The translations under genes were made by a program, and so were the position numbers. The notes under the pieces were generated by a model. The model was not told the origin of the DNA, made no database searches, and was given only the letters and a program-made list of their open reading frames with translations. From Acrocarpospora phusangensis (GTDB taxonomy: Bacteria; Actinomycetota; Actinomycetes; Streptosporangiales; Streptosporangiaceae), in assembly GCF_016862995.1 (NCBI RefSeq), contig NZ_BOOA01000046.1:1-64000 (forward strand): a DNA stretch of 64,000 bases. Reading direction: 5' to 3'. This document shows, piece by piece, positions 23,901 to 33,135 of this stretch; within the stretch, counting starts at the first letter, position 1; every line of letters begins with the position of its first letter.

Positions 23901-25511
23901 GTGACACATGAAGTGATCAATCAGCCGCCTCCGTATGTCGGACACGATATCTCGGCTGATCCAACTCTGCTGTCGTCGCTTGACCGGGAGGGCGCCGGCT
24001 GGGCCGCCGGGGAGCTGCGCCAGCTCGGGGTGCTGGGCGGATCCGAGCGGGCGCAGGAGTGGGGGCGGCTCGCCAACGAGTACCCGCCGGTGCTGCGGAC
24101 GCATGACCGTTACGGGAACCGCATCGACGAGGTGGAGTTCCATCCGGCCTGGCACGAACTGATGGCGGTCGCCGTCGAGAACGGGCTGCACGCGGCGCCG
24201 TGGACGTCGGCGCGGCCGGGGGCACATGTGGCGCGGGCGGCCAAGTTCTTCGTGTGGTCGCAGGTCGAGGCCGGGCACGGGTGCCCGATCTCCATGACGT
24301 ACGCGTCGGTGGCCGCGTTGCGGCATTCGCCGGAGCTGTGCGCTTCCTGGGAGCCGTTGCTGGCGTCGCGTACCTACGATTCCGGGCTTCGTCCCATGTC
24401 GGAGAAGCGCGGTGTGCTCGCCGGAATGGCGATGACCGAGAAGCAGGGCGGCTCCGACGTACGCGCCGGGACCACCGTCGCGGAGCCCCTCGACGACGGC
24501 ACCTACGCCCTCACCGGGCACAAATGGTTCAACTCCGCCCCGATGTGCGACGCCTTCCTGGTCCTCGCGCAGGCGCCCGGCGGCCTGTCCTGCTTCCTGC
24601 TCCCCCGCGTGCTCCCCGACGGCTCGCTCAACACGATGCGCCTGATGCGGTTGAAGGACAAACTGGGCAACCGTTCGAACGCCTCCGCCGAGGTCGAGTA
24701 CTCGCGCGCGATCGCCCACCTCGTCGGCGAGGAGGGCCGCGGCGTCCGGACCATCATCGAGATGGTCAACATGACCCGCCTCGACTGCGTGATCGGCTCC
24801 GCGGCCGGCATGCGCCTCGGCGTCACCCGCGCCGTCCACCACACCCGCCACCGCCACGCCTTCGGCCGCGCGCTCGTCGACCAGCCGCTCATGCGCAACG
24901 TCCTCGCCGACCTCATCCTCGAATCCGAGGCCGCCACCCTCCTGATGACGCGCCTCGCCGGCGCCACCGACCGCGCCGTCGCCGGTTCCGCCCCCGAAGG
25001 CCTCTTCCGCCGTACGGCACTGGCCGCCGCCAAGTACTGGATCTGCAAACGCGCCCCCGGCCACGCGGCCGAAGCCCTCGAATGCCTCGGCGGCAACGGC
25101 TACGTCGAAGAGTCCGGCATGCCCCGCCTGTTCCGCGAATCCCCCCTCAACGGCATCTGGGAGGGCTCCGGCAACGTCGCCGCCCTCGACCTGATGCGCG
25201 TGCTCACCCGCCAGCCCGAATCCGTCGAGGCCTTCTTCGCCGAAGTCTCCCTGGCCGACGATCCTCGCGTCACCACCGCCGTCGCCGACACCCAGAAGAC
25301 CCTCACCACCGCCACCGAGTCCGACGCCCGCCACCTGGCCCAGCAGATGGCCCTGCTCCTCCAGGCGTCCCTCCTGATCCGCCACGCCCCGGCCCCGCTC
25401 GCCGACGCCTTCTGCGCGTCCCGCCTCACCGGCAACCACCCCGGCGCGTACGGCACCCTGCAGAACGCCGACGTGACCGCGATCATCGACCACATCCCGC
25501 ACCATGGCTGA
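23901..25511 (+). CDS. Acyl-CoA dehydrogenase, AidB-like
   Basis: A 536-residue flavoprotein of the acyl-CoA dehydrogenase superfamily. The AidB-like branch is shown by AMTEKQGGSDVRAG, ALTGHKWFNSAPMCDAF, HHTRHRHAFGRALVDQPLMRNV, ALECLGGNGYVEESGMPRLFRESPLNGIWEGSGN and a C-terminal helical extension. AidB proteins bind DNA and are linked to alkylation damage; isovaleryl-CoA oxidation is the alternative. AGGAG eight bases upstream sets the GTG at 23901. It overlaps the following HAD gene by 8 bp. Confidence 0.92.
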   Translation: MTHEVINQPPPYVGHDISADPTLLSSLDREGAGWAAGELRQLGVLGGSERAQEWGRLANEYPPVLRTHDRYGNRIDEVEFHPAWHELMAVAVENGLHAAPWTSARPGAHVARAAKFFVWSQVEAGHGCPISMTYASVAALRHSPELCASWEPLLASRTYDSGLRPMSEKRGVLAGMAMTEKQGGSDVRAGTTVAEPLDDGTYALTGHKWFNSAPMCDAFLVLAQAPGGLSCFLLPRVLPDGSLNTMRLMRLKDKLGNRSNASAEVEYSRAIAHLVGEEGRGVRTIIEMVNMTRLDCVIGSAAGMRLGVTRAVHHTRHRHAFGRALVDQPLMRNVLADLILESEAATLLMTRLAGATDRAVAGSAPEGLFRRTALAAAKYWICKRAPGHAAEALECLGGNGYVEESGMPRLFRESPLNGIWEGSGNVAALDLMRVLTRQPESVEAFFAEVSLADDPRVTTAVADTQKTLTTATESDARHLAQQMALLLQASLLIRHAPAPLADAFCASRLTGNHPGAYGTLQNADVTAIIDHIPHHG

Positions 25512-26199
25512 GCCGCTGCTGGTGCTCTGGGACATCGATCACACGTTGATCGACGCCGGTTCCGTGGCGCGCCCGGCGTACGCCACGGCGTTCCAGAAGG
25601 CGACCGGTCTCGTACTGGATCAGCCCTGGCAGTTCGACGGGCGTACGGAACTGGCCGCCGCGACGGAGGTGATGCGGATCCACGGTGTGGAGCCCGTCGC
25701 CGACCTGGTGGCGGCCTTCATCGAGCTGCTGACCCTGGAGCTGCGGGCGCGTGCCGCCGACATGGCCGCCAACGGGTACGTGCTGCCCGGCGCGGCCGAC
25801 GCGCTGACCGCGCTGGGCGACGTCCCGGGCGTGCGCCAGTCGGTCCTGACCGGCAACCTCTACCCGCTGGCCGTCCTGAAGATGGAGGTGTTCGGCCTCG
25901 ACCACCACGTCGACTTCCGCCTCGGCGCGTACGGCGGCGACGCCTTCGAACGCACCGACCTCCCCGCGTACGCCTTCGACCGCACCGAACAGCACCTCGG
26001 CTACCGCCACAGCGGCCCCGACACCGTCATCGTCGGCGACACCCTCCGCGACATCGCCACCGCCCACGCCGCCGGCGCCCGAGTCGTCGCGGTAGCCACC
26101 GGCGCCACCCCCGCCCCCGCCCTCCTGGCCGCCGGCGCCGACGTCGTCCTCCCCGACCTGTCCGACACCACCGCCGTCCTGCGAGCGATCGGTAGGTAG
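25504..26199 (+). CDS. HAD-family hydrolase (phosphatase)
   Basis: A 231-residue haloacid-dehalogenase-type phosphatase. Motif I is DIDHTLID, motif II LTGN and motif IV VGDTLRDI; the lysine motif III is replaced or displaced near the cap. The layout is phosphoglycolate-phosphatase-like, with a helical cap (about 16-85). The start overlaps the end of the AidB-like gene by 8 bp, so they are co-transcribed. The substrate is unknown. Confidence 0.88.
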   Translation: MAEPLLVLWDIDHTLIDAGSVARPAYATAFQKATGLVLDQPWQFDGRTELAAATEVMRIHGVEPVADLVAAFIELLTLELRARAADMAANGYVLPGAADALTALGDVPGVRQSVLTGNLYPLAVLKMEVFGLDHHVDFRLGAYGGDAFERTDLPAYAFDRTEQHLGYRHSGPDTVIVGDTLRDIATAHAAGARVVAVATGATPAPALLAAGADVVLPDLSDTTAVLRAIGR

Positions 26200-26229
26200 G
26201 TAGATGGAATCTACGCAGATTCCATCTAC
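26200..26229. terminator. 12-bp stem-loop after HAD gene
   Basis: A perfect 12-bp inverted repeat (26200-26211 with 26218-26229, 6-nt loop) begins at the first base after the HAD stop. It is AT-richer than its surroundings and has no T-run. It could be a terminator separating the HAD gene from the guanidine operon, or a protein-binding dyad. Confidence 0.6.
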
Positions 26230-26337
26230 AGAATCCTGAGGATGTCCGCTGCCGGGAGTCATCTGACCGCTACTTGGGAGAAACACGGGCGAAACAGCTC
26301 GGCGGTGTCATGAAGGGGACTCACCTGGAGGGTGGGG

Positions 26338-26437
26338 CGCACCTAGGGTTCCGCTCCGGAGGCCGGAGGCTGGTCCGAGAGGTGCAGGCGGTCGCCGGAG
26401 GGCGGCCGTTCCACGGCGGGAGAAAAGCCCGGGAGAC
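26338..26437 (+). promoter_or_regulatory. Guanidine-I (ykkC) riboswitch
   Basis: The leader contains the conserved blocks of the ykkC/guanidine-I aptamer in order: CTAGGGTTCCG (26343-26353), CTGGTCCGAGAG (26370-26381) and ACGGCGGGAGAAAAGCCCGG (26413-26432) with the closing GGAGA. A GCCTC/GAGGC hairpin followed by TTT (about 26450-26471) can act as the expression platform. Guanidine-I riboswitches bind free guanidinium and usually turn genes on; the genes below fit this exactly. Confidence 0.92.
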
Positions 26438-26487
26438 AGTCATTCAGGCTGCCTCTCTGTTTGAGGCTTTCCCGATGAGGAGTGACC

Positions 26488-27609
26488 GTGGGGCATCTCC
26501 ACCACAACTACGGACCCGAGGCCCGGTACGCGGTCGAGCGTGAGGCGTCGCTTCCGACGACGATGCACGAACGCGAGATCGCCCGCGGCCTGGAGTACGG
26601 CCTGCAGGGCGCGGACTCCATCGTGGACCGCACGATCCCCACGTTCTCCCGGGGGGAGTTGCCGCACTTCGCCGGCATCAACACCTTCCTCAAAGCGCCC
26701 TACGTCGAAGACGTCAGAAAGTGCGGCGAGTACGACGTCGCCGTACTGGGGGCGCCGTTCGACGGGGGCACCACGTACCGGTCGGGGACGCGGTTCGGGC
26801 CGCAGGGCATCAGGAAGATCTCCGCGCTGTACGGCCCGTACAGCTTCGAGCTGGGGGTCGATCTGCGGGAGTCCATCACCGTCTGCGACCTGGGCGACAT
26901 CTTCACCATTCCCGCCAACATCGAGAAGACCTTCGACCAGATCTCGAAGGGCGTCTCGCACGTGTACGCCTCCGGCGCGTTCCCCGTCGTCCTCGGCGGC
27001 GACCACTCCATCGGCTACCCGACCGTCCGGGGCGTCGCCGAGCACCACGCCGGCAACATCGGGATCATCCACTTCGACCGGCATGTGGACACCCAGGAGA
27101 CCGACCTGGACGAGCGCATGCACACCACGCCGTGGTTCCACGCCACCGACATCCCCAACGTGCCCGCCAAGAACCTGGTGCAGATCGGCATCGGCGGCTG
27201 GCAGGCCCCCCGGCCCGGCGTGAAGGTGGGCCGCGAGCGCGGGACGACGATCATGACGGTGACCGACTGCGTGGAGATGGGGATCGAGAACGCGGCCGAA
27301 CGCGCGCTGGAGGTCGCCTGGGACGGCGCGGAGGCGGTCTGGCTGTCGTTCGACGTGGACTGCCTGGACGCCGCGTTCGTGCCGGGCACCGGCTGGCCGG
27401 AGCCGGGCGGGTTCCTGCCGCGTGAGGTGCTGAAGTTCATCCAGCTCATCGCCGACGCCCGGCCGCTGGCCGGGATCGAGGTGGTGGAGTGCGCCCCGCC
27501 GTACGACAACGCCGACATCACCTCTCTTATCGCCACCCGCGTGATCTGCGACACCCTCGGTTGCCTGGTCCGCGCGGGTCACCTCCCCAAGAAGAAGGGA
27601 GCGGCGTGA
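26488..27609 (+). CDS. gdmH: Guanidine hydrolase, ureohydrolase family
   Basis: A 373-residue arginase/agmatinase-fold metalloenzyme. The binuclear-metal ligands are visible: His173 (GGDHS), Asp197, His199 and Asp201 (HFDRHVD), Asp289 and Asp291 (SFDVD). An N-terminal extension of ~80 residues (FSRGELPHFAGINTFLKAPYVED), FDGGTTYRSGTRFGPQGIR and PGTGWPEPGGFLPRE match the guanidine hydrolase GdmH better than agmatinases. GdmH is a nickel enzyme that releases urea and ammonia. A guanidine-I riboswitch precedes it and an importer follows. GAGGAG (26476-26481) leaves six bases to GTG 26488. The hypA/hypB-like nickel factors known for GdmH are not in the window. Confidence 0.9.
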   Translation: MGHLHHNYGPEARYAVEREASLPTTMHEREIARGLEYGLQGADSIVDRTIPTFSRGELPHFAGINTFLKAPYVEDVRKCGEYDVAVLGAPFDGGTTYRSGTRFGPQGIRKISALYGPYSFELGVDLRESITVCDLGDIFTIPANIEKTFDQISKGVSHVYASGAFPVVLGGDHSIGYPTVRGVAEHHAGNIGIIHFDRHVDTQETDLDERMHTTPWFHATDIPNVPAKNLVQIGIGGWQAPRPGVKVGRERGTTIMTVTDCVEMGIENAAERALEVAWDGAEAVWLSFDVDCLDAAFVPGTGWPEPGGFLPREVLKFIQLIADARPLAGIEVVECAPPYDNADITSLIATRVICDTLGCLVRAGHLPKKKGAA

Positions 27610-28595
27610 TGTTCCGTCGCTTACTGCCCGCCCTGGCCACCCTCGCCCTGTTAGGGACGGCCTGCGCCGCCGAACCCGAGGCCGCCCCCTCGGCGGCCCC
27701 GGCCGCGCAGAAGATCACGCTGGGGTTCAGCGCGTGGCCCGGCTGGTTCCCGTGGCAGGTCGCCGCCGAGCAGGGCCTGTTCGAGAAGAACGGCGTGCAG
27801 GTCGAACTCAAGTATTTCGACAGTTACACCGACTCCCTGAACGCCCTGGCCACCGGCACCATCGACGCCAACAGCCAGACGCTCAACGACACGCTGGCCT
27901 CGGTCGCCGGCGGCGCGAAGCAGAGCATCGTGCTGGTGAACGACAACTCCACCGGCAACGACCAGATCATCGCGGGGCCGGGGATCGAGACGCTGACCGA
28001 CCTCAAGGGCAAGACGGTCGCGGCCGAGCAGGGCACGGTCGACCACTATCTGCTGCTGCTCGCGCTGCGCAAGGCGGGCCTGACCGAGGCGGACGTGCGG
28101 TTCACGCCCATGCTGACGGACGCGGCGGCGGCCGCGTTCGTGGCGGGCCAGGTGGACGCCGTGGGCGCGTTCGCGCCGTTCACCTCGACCGCGCTCCAGC
28201 GGGAGGGCAGCAAGGCCATCGCCACCTCGGCCGACTTCCCCGGCGCCATCCCCGACCACCTGGTGGTGACCAGGGATCTGCTGGGCCGGGACGAGAAGGC
28301 CGTGCAGGCCCTGGTCTCGACCTGGTTCGACACGATCGAGTGGATCGCGGCGAACCGGCCCAAGGCGCTGGAGATCATGGCCAAGCGGGGCGGGGTGAGC
28401 GTCGCCGACTACGAGACGTACGACAAGGGCACGACGATCTTCAGTCTGGAGCAGAACCGGCAGGCGTTCGCGAGCGATCTGCCCGCCCAGGCCAAGCTGA
28501 TCTCCGAATTCCTGGTCTCCACCAAGCTGGTGGACAGCCCCCCGCCGCTGGACGGCCTGTTCGAGCCCAAGTTCGTGCAGGCGGTCCAGCCGTGA
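27609..28595 (+). CDS. ABC substrate-binding lipoprotein (NitT/TauT type)
   Basis: A 328-residue extracytoplasmic binding protein with an N-terminal signal ending in the lipobox LLGTAC, so it is lipid-anchored. The body has the NitT/TauT/SsuA fold: ITLGFSAWPGWFPWQVAAEQGLFEKNGV, DANSQTLNDTLASVAGGAKQSIVLVNDNSTGNDQIIA and LKGKTVAAEQGTVDHYLLL. Its ATG overlaps the gdmH stop (TGATG), giving coupled translation. In this riboswitch-controlled operon the most likely ligand is guanidinium or a guanidinium compound; this is inference from context. Confidence 0.9.
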   Translation: MFRRLLPALATLALLGTACAAEPEAAPSAAPAAQKITLGFSAWPGWFPWQVAAEQGLFEKNGVQVELKYFDSYTDSLNALATGTIDANSQTLNDTLASVAGGAKQSIVLVNDNSTGNDQIIAGPGIETLTDLKGKTVAAEQGTVDHYLLLLALRKAGLTEADVRFTPMLTDAAAAAFVAGQVDAVGAFAPFTSTALQREGSKAIATSADFPGAIPDHLVVTRDLLGRDEKAVQALVSTWFDTIEWIAANRPKALEIMAKRGGVSVADYETYDKGTTIFSLEQNRQAFASDLPAQAKLISEFLVSTKLVDSPPPLDGLFEPKFVQAVQP

Positions 28596-28599
28596 GCGC

Positions 28600-29424
28600 A
28601 TGGTGAGCACCGCCCCGCCGCAGGTCGCGCCCAGGACGGCGGCGCGGCGGGTCAAGCTGCTCAAGACCGAGGTCTCCCGCGGGACCGCCTGGGTCCTGCG
28701 GGCGGCGTCGATCCTGGTGCCGCTGGTGGCCTGGTGGGCGCTGAGCGCGAGCGGCGTCGTGGCGGACACGTTCCTGCCCTCCCCGCCGGACGTGTGGGCG
28801 GCCGGCCTGGCCATGATCGAGAGCGGCGACCTGCCCGGTGACCTGCTGGCCAGCCTGGGCCGCATCGGCGCGGGCTTCGGCCTGGCCGTGCTCATCTCGG
28901 TGCCGCTCGGCTTCGCGATGGGCACCCTGGGCTGGGCGCAGCCGCTGCTGGAGCCGGTGATCGGCATCCTGCGCTACCTGCCGGCCTCCGCCTTCATCCC
29001 GCTGCTGATCATCTGGCTCGGCATCGGCGAGACCTCGAAGATCGCGCTGCTCGTGCTGGGCGTGGTCTTCTTCAACACGCTGATGACCGCCGACGTGGTC
29101 CGGCAGGTCCCGGCCCGGCTGCTGGAGGTCTCGGCCATCCTCGGCGCGGGCCGGGCCCGGGTGGCCTCCCGGGTCGTCTTCCCGTACGCGCTGCCGGGCA
29201 TTCTCGACGCCATGCGGGTGAACGCCGCGGCGGCCTGGAACTTCGTGGTCGTGGCCGAACTGATCGCGGCGACCTCCGGCCTCGGCTACCGGATCACGCG
29301 GGCGCAGCGTTTCCTGCAGACCGACCGCATCTTCGCCATCCTCATCGTGATCGGGCTGATCGGCCTGACCATCGACATCACGCTCCGCCTGGTCCGGGGC
29401 CGGGTCGGCCGGTGGTCCCAGTGA
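28600..29424 (+). CDS. ABC transporter permease (NitT/TauT type)
   Basis: A 274-residue inner-membrane permease with about six helices and the EAA loop ILGAGRARVASRVVFPYALPGILDAMRVNAAAAWNFVVVAE. It begins 4 bp after the binding-protein stop and overlaps the ATPase gene by 13 bp, so it is the second component of one importer. A GTG at 28603 next to ATG 28600 makes little difference. Confidence 0.92.
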   Translation: MVSTAPPQVAPRTAARRVKLLKTEVSRGTAWVLRAASILVPLVAWWALSASGVVADTFLPSPPDVWAAGLAMIESGDLPGDLLASLGRIGAGFGLAVLISVPLGFAMGTLGWAQPLLEPVIGILRYLPASAFIPLLIIWLGIGETSKIALLVLGVVFFNTLMTADVVRQVPARLLEVSAILGAGRARVASRVVFPYALPGILDAMRVNAAAAWNFVVVAELIAATSGLGYRITRAQRFLQTDRIFAILIVIGLIGLTIDITLRLVRGRVGRWSQ

Positions 29425-30215
29425 CGTTGCGGCTGACCGGCGTGAGCCGGGAGTACGTCCCCGGGGTCCCCGTGCTCTCCGGCATCGACCTGGCCATCGA
29501 GCCCGGCGAGTTCGTCACCGTGGTCGGGGCCAGCGGATCCGGCAAGTCCACCCTGCTCTGCCTGATCGCCGGGCTGGCCCGCCCGACGACCGGCCAGGTG
29601 CTGCTGGACGGCCAGGAGGTGCTCGGCCCGGGACCTGACCGGGGCATGGCCTTCCAGACGGCCTCGCTCTACCCGTGGCGGAGCGTCGCCCGCAACGTCG
29701 CCTTCGGCCTGGAGTCGATGCGGATGCCCCGTGCGGAACGGGACGAACGAGTCCGGTGGCTGCTGGAGGAGGTCGGCCTGACCGCCTTCGCCGGCAGCCT
29801 GCCCGGCCGGCTCTCCGGCGGCCAGCAGCAGCGCGTCTCGATCGCCAGGGCGCTGGCCTGCCAGCCGCGGGTGCTGCTGCTCGACGAGCCCTTCGGCGCG
29901 CTCGACGTGCAGACCAAGGAGGACATGCAGCTGTTCATCCGGCAGGTCTGGCAGGACGTCGGCACCACGGTCGTCATGGTCACCCACGACGTCGAGGAGG
30001 CCGTCTTCCTCGGCCAGCGGGTGCTGGTCCTGTCCAGCGACCCCGGCCGGATCAGCCAGGACATCCCCGTCGACCTCCCCGAACCCCGCACCCTGGAGGT
30101 ACGGCGCGGCCCCGCGTTCCTGGCGCTGCGCGCCCGCGTGGAGGACCTGGTCAGAGCCGAGCACCGCGCGCACCAGGCCGCCCAGGCCCGCAAGGGGCAT
30201 GCCGGTTCGGCATAG
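29412..30215 (+). CDS. ABC transporter ATPase (NitT/TauT type)
   Basis: A 267-residue nucleotide-binding subunit. Walker A GASGSGKST, Q-loop AFQTASLYPW, signature LSGGQQQRVSIARAL, Walker B VLLLDEPFGALD and the switch His in VTHDVEEAVFLG are all intact. The start is a GTG (29412, or 29421) inside the permease gene. With the two preceding genes it completes a riboswitch-controlled uptake system likely for guanidine. Confidence 0.93.
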   Translation: MVPVTLRLTGVSREYVPGVPVLSGIDLAIEPGEFVTVVGASGSGKSTLLCLIAGLARPTTGQVLLDGQEVLGPGPDRGMAFQTASLYPWRSVARNVAFGLESMRMPRAERDERVRWLLEEVGLTAFAGSLPGRLSGGQQQRVSIARALACQPRVLLLDEPFGALDVQTKEDMQLFIRQVWQDVGTTVVMVTHDVEEAVFLGQRVLVLSSDPGRISQDIPVDLPEPRTLEVRRGPAFLALRARVEDLVRAEHRAHQAAQARKGHAGSA

Positions 30216-30275
30216 CCCCACCCCACGGCGTTAGGGTCAGCGGTGACAGTCTCTGAACTGAAAGGGATATCGACC

Positions 30276-30704
30276 ATGGCGACCACGCGTACCGCGACGA
30301 CCCAGTGGAAGGGCGCGCTCCTCGACGGCTCCGGCACGGTGTCGCTCGACACCTCCGGGGTCGGCACCTTCGACGTGACGTGGGCTTCGCGCTCCCAGGA
30401 CGCGAACGGCAAGACCAGCCCGGAGGAGTTGATCGCGGCGGCCCACTCGTCCTGCTTCTCGATGGCGCTGTCGCACGGGCTGGCTCAGGCGGGGACCCCG
30501 CCGCAGTCCGTCGAGACCAAGGCGGACGTGACGTTCCAGCCGGGTGAGGGCATCACCGGCATCGTCATCTCCGTCCGGGCGCAGGTTCCCGGCCTCACCG
30601 CCGAGGAATTCCAGGCGGCGGCCGAGACGGCCAAGGCCAACTGCCCGGTCAGCAAGGCCCTCACCGGCACCACGATCACCCTGAACGCCGAATTGCTCAG
30701 CTAG
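30276..30704 (+). CDS. OsmC-type peroxidase
   Basis: A 142-residue OsmC/Ohr-family thiol peroxidase. The paired redox cysteines are Cys60 (AHSSCFSMALSHGL) and Cys123 (AKANCPVSKAL). The family reduces organic peroxides and is induced by osmotic or oxidative stress. AAAGGG nine bases upstream fixes ATG 30276. A strong terminator follows directly, so it ends its own transcription unit. Confidence 0.92.
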   Translation: MATTRTATTQWKGALLDGSGTVSLDTSGVGTFDVTWASRSQDANGKTSPEELIAAAHSSCFSMALSHGLAQAGTPPQSVETKADVTFQPGEGITGIVISVRAQVPGLTAEEFQAAAETAKANCPVSKALTGTTITLNAELLS

Positions 30705-30712
30705 GACCAGTT

Positions 30713-30743
30713 CGGCCCCCGTCGCGAGTGACGGGGGCCGTTT
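30713..30743. terminator. Bidirectional terminator after OsmC gene
   Basis: A perfect 11-bp stem (30713-30723 with 30730-30740, loop GCGAGT) is followed by TTT on the plus strand and lies between two convergent genes. Confidence 0.9.
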
Positions 30744-30757
30744 CGGTTCCCGGGGCC

Positions 30758-31864
30758 TCAGCGGGCCAGGATGTCGTCCAGGTTGTACGCGATCGGCTTC
30801 TCCAGCTGCTCGTACGTGCACGACTGCGGCGTGCGGTCGGTCCGCCAGCGCCGGAACTGGGCGGTGTGCCGGAACCGCTCCCCCTCCATGTGGTCGTAGG
30901 CCACCTCGATCACCAGCTCGGGCCGGAGCGGGATGAAGGACAGGTCCTTCTTGGCGTTCCACCGGGAGATCGCGCCGGGCAGCCGCTGCCCCTCCGGGCC
31001 GTTGCCGGGCCCGTTCGGCGCCCAGGACGCCCACTCGCCCCACGGATGCTCCGACAGCTCGGCGAGCCGGTACGGGGCCAGCTCGGCGACCAGCTCCTCC
31101 CGGCGCTTCATCGGGAACGACGCGGACACCCCGACGTGGTGCAGCCGCCCGTCCTCCCCGTACAACCCCAGCAGCAGGGAGCCCACGATGGGGCCGCTCT
31201 TGTGCTCCCGGTAGCCGGCGACCACGCAGTCGGCGGTGCGCTCGTGCTTGACCTTGAACATGGTCCGCTTGTCCGGCTCGTACGGCAGGCCGGCCGGTTT
31301 CACGATGATCCCGTCGAGCCCGGCGCCCTCGAACATCTCGAACCATTCGAGCGCCCGCTCCTCCACGGTGGTGATGGGCGTGAGCCGCACCGAATCGCCG
31401 GCCTTGGCGGTGATCTCCTCCAGGCGGGCGCGGCGCTCGGCGAAGGGGGCGGCCATCAGGTCCTCCTCGCCGACGGCCAGCAGGTCGAAGGCGATGAAGG
31501 AGGCGGGCGTCTGCTCGGCGAGCAGCTTGACCCGGGACGCGGCGGGGTGGATGCGCTGCTGGAGGGCGTCGAAGTCGAGGGTCTGGCCGCGCATGACGAC
31601 GATCTCGCCGTCCACCACGCAGCGTTCCGGCAGCTCGCGCCGGACGGCCTCGACCACTTCCGGGAAGTAGCGGGTGAACGGGCGCTCGTTGCGGCTGCCC
31701 AGGTAGACCTCGTCGCCGTCGCGGAACACGATGCAGCGGAAGCCGTCCCACTTGGGCTCGTAGTAGAGCGAGCCGTCCTGCGCCGGCATGCCCTTCACCG
31801 CTTTGGCCAGCATGGGCGAGACCGGTGGCAGCACCGGCAACGTCAAATCCGAAATCTCCGTCAT
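30758..31864 (-). CDS. ligC: ATP-dependent DNA ligase, LigC type
   Basis: A 368-residue ligase with catalytic lysine in KWDGFR (Lys38) and motifs VDGEIVV, FIAFDLLA, EGAGLDGIIVKPAGLPYE and MFKVKHERTADCVVAGYR, followed by an OB-fold. No Ku-binding or polymerase domain is present, so it is the stand-alone LigC class used in excision repair. Its ATG overlaps the stop of the upstream reductase gene by 4 bp. No partner Ku gene is in the window. Confidence 0.92.
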   Translation of the reverse strand: MTEISDLTLPVLPPVSPMLAKAVKGMPAQDGSLYYEPKWDGFRCIVFRDGDEVYLGSRNERPFTRYFPEVVEAVRRELPERCVVDGEIVVMRGQTLDFDALQQRIHPAASRVKLLAEQTPASFIAFDLLAVGEEDLMAAPFAERRARLEEITAKAGDSVRLTPITTVEERALEWFEMFEGAGLDGIIVKPAGLPYEPDKRTMFKVKHERTADCVVAGYREHKSGPIVGSLLLGLYGEDGRLHHVGVSASFPMKRREELVAELAPYRLAELSEHPWGEWASWAPNGPGNGPEGQRLPGAISRWNAKKDLSFIPLRPELVIEVAYDHMEGERFRHTAQFRRWRTDRTPQSCTYEQLEKPIAYNLDDILAR

Positions 31865-32586
31865 GATGCGCCCTCCCGGACATAGCGGCAGAAAAGAAAG
31901 CCGTCTTGCTCCAGCACGTGCGCCAGGTCCAGGGCGTGCTGGGCGGCGACCCCGTTGAAGATCCGGGCCGCGTCACCGCCGATCAGCAGCGGACTGACGG
32001 TCAGGCACAGTTCGTCCACCAGACCGGCCGAGGACAGCTGGGCGTTGAGCCGGGGCCCGCCCTCGCACAGGACGCGCCCGAGCCCGCGCTCGTGTAACTC
32101 GCGGACGGCCCGGCCCAGGTCCACCCGCTCGTCGCCGGTCACGATCACGTCGGCGTGGCGGGCCGCCTCCAGCCGCCGGTCCTTCGGCGCGGCCTCGGTG
32201 GTGAACACGATCGTCCGCGCGGTGGGCGCCGCGGCGGTGAACAGCGGGCCGCCGAGATCGAGGTCGAGCCTGCGGGTGACGACCGCGATCGGCGGCGCCG
32301 GCGCGCGGCCGGCCCGGAGGCCGCGCCAGGACTCCCGCGGCTCGACCGGCCCGTAGCCCTCCGCCCTGGCGGTCTGCGCGCCGGCCAGGACCACGTCGGC
32401 CATGCCGCGCAGCAGCCCGAAGACCCGCTTGTCGGCCGCCCCGGACAGGCCGCCGGAGACGCCCCTCAGCCAGGCTCCGCCGTCGGCGCTGGACACCATG
32501 TTGAGCCGCAGCCACGGGGAGCGCGGATAACCGTAGGCGGCGACGAGATCCGGATCCTCGATCGCGTGAGGAAGTATCTGACGCAC
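31861..32586 (-). CDS. RibD C-terminal / pyrimidine reductase-like protein
   Basis: About 241 residues of the dihydrofolate-reductase-like RibD-C family. LNMVSSADGGAW, DVVLAGAQTARAEGYGP and VLCEGGPRLNAQLSSAGLVDELCLTVSPLLIGG mark the NADPH-binding fold used to reduce 5-amino-6-ribosylaminouracil-type substrates. Without the deaminase half it may act in a flavin/deazaflavin or unrelated reduction. I start at GTG 32586; an upstream ATG at 32673 would add a non-conserved leader. It is translationally coupled to ligC. Confidence 0.85.
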   Translation of the reverse strand: MRQILPHAIEDPDLVAAYGYPRSPWLRLNMVSSADGGAWLRGVSGGLSGAADKRVFGLLRGMADVVLAGAQTARAEGYGPVEPRESWRGLRAGRAPAPPIAVVTRRLDLDLGGPLFTAAAPTARTIVFTTEAAPKDRRLEAARHADVIVTGDERVDLGRAVRELHERGLGRVLCEGGPRLNAQLSSAGLVDELCLTVSPLLIGGDAARIFNGVAAQHALDLAHVLEQDGFLFCRYVREGAS

Positions 32587-32737
32587 GTTTCTACAGTGGC
32601 ACAGTCCACCGACAGTCCGGCAGCCCGGTAGCCCCGCGTAACGGTTTGATGTCTCCTGATACCCGAATGTCAAGATCGGTGTTGGATCGAGACAGATGCG
32701 ACCGATGGGTGGGGAGACTTATCGGGAGGGGGCATTC

Positions 32738-33135
32738 GTGCCGATTGTCGCTTTGGCGGCGTGGCTGCTGGCCGCGTTCGTCGGGATCTATCTGCTCTAC
32801 CGCTGGCTCAGCGGCGGCGGCCTCCGCCGCCAGGACACGAAGGTCACCCGGTTCCCGATCGCGCTGATCTTCAGCCACCCCGTGCTGGCGGTCACCGGTC
32901 TCGGCGTGTGGGCCGCCTTCCTGACCACCGGCCAGCGCTGGTACGCCTGGGCCGCCTTCTTCGTGCTCACCGTGGTCGCGCTGCTGGGCTTCACCATGTT
33001 CACCCGCTGGCTGGGCGGCGGCCGGCACGCCCGCGGGGCCGAGCGGCGGTTCCCGACGCTGGCCGTGACGCTGCACGGCCTGGCGGGGGTCTCCGCGTTC
33101 GTACTGGTCCTGCTGGCGGCGACGGGGATCCCCCG

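Noticed and set aside
26488-27609. Agmatinase (speB) assignment
   Set aside because: The guanidine-I riboswitch, the importer and the GdmH-like N-terminal extension fit guanidine better; agmatinase remains a fallback only.
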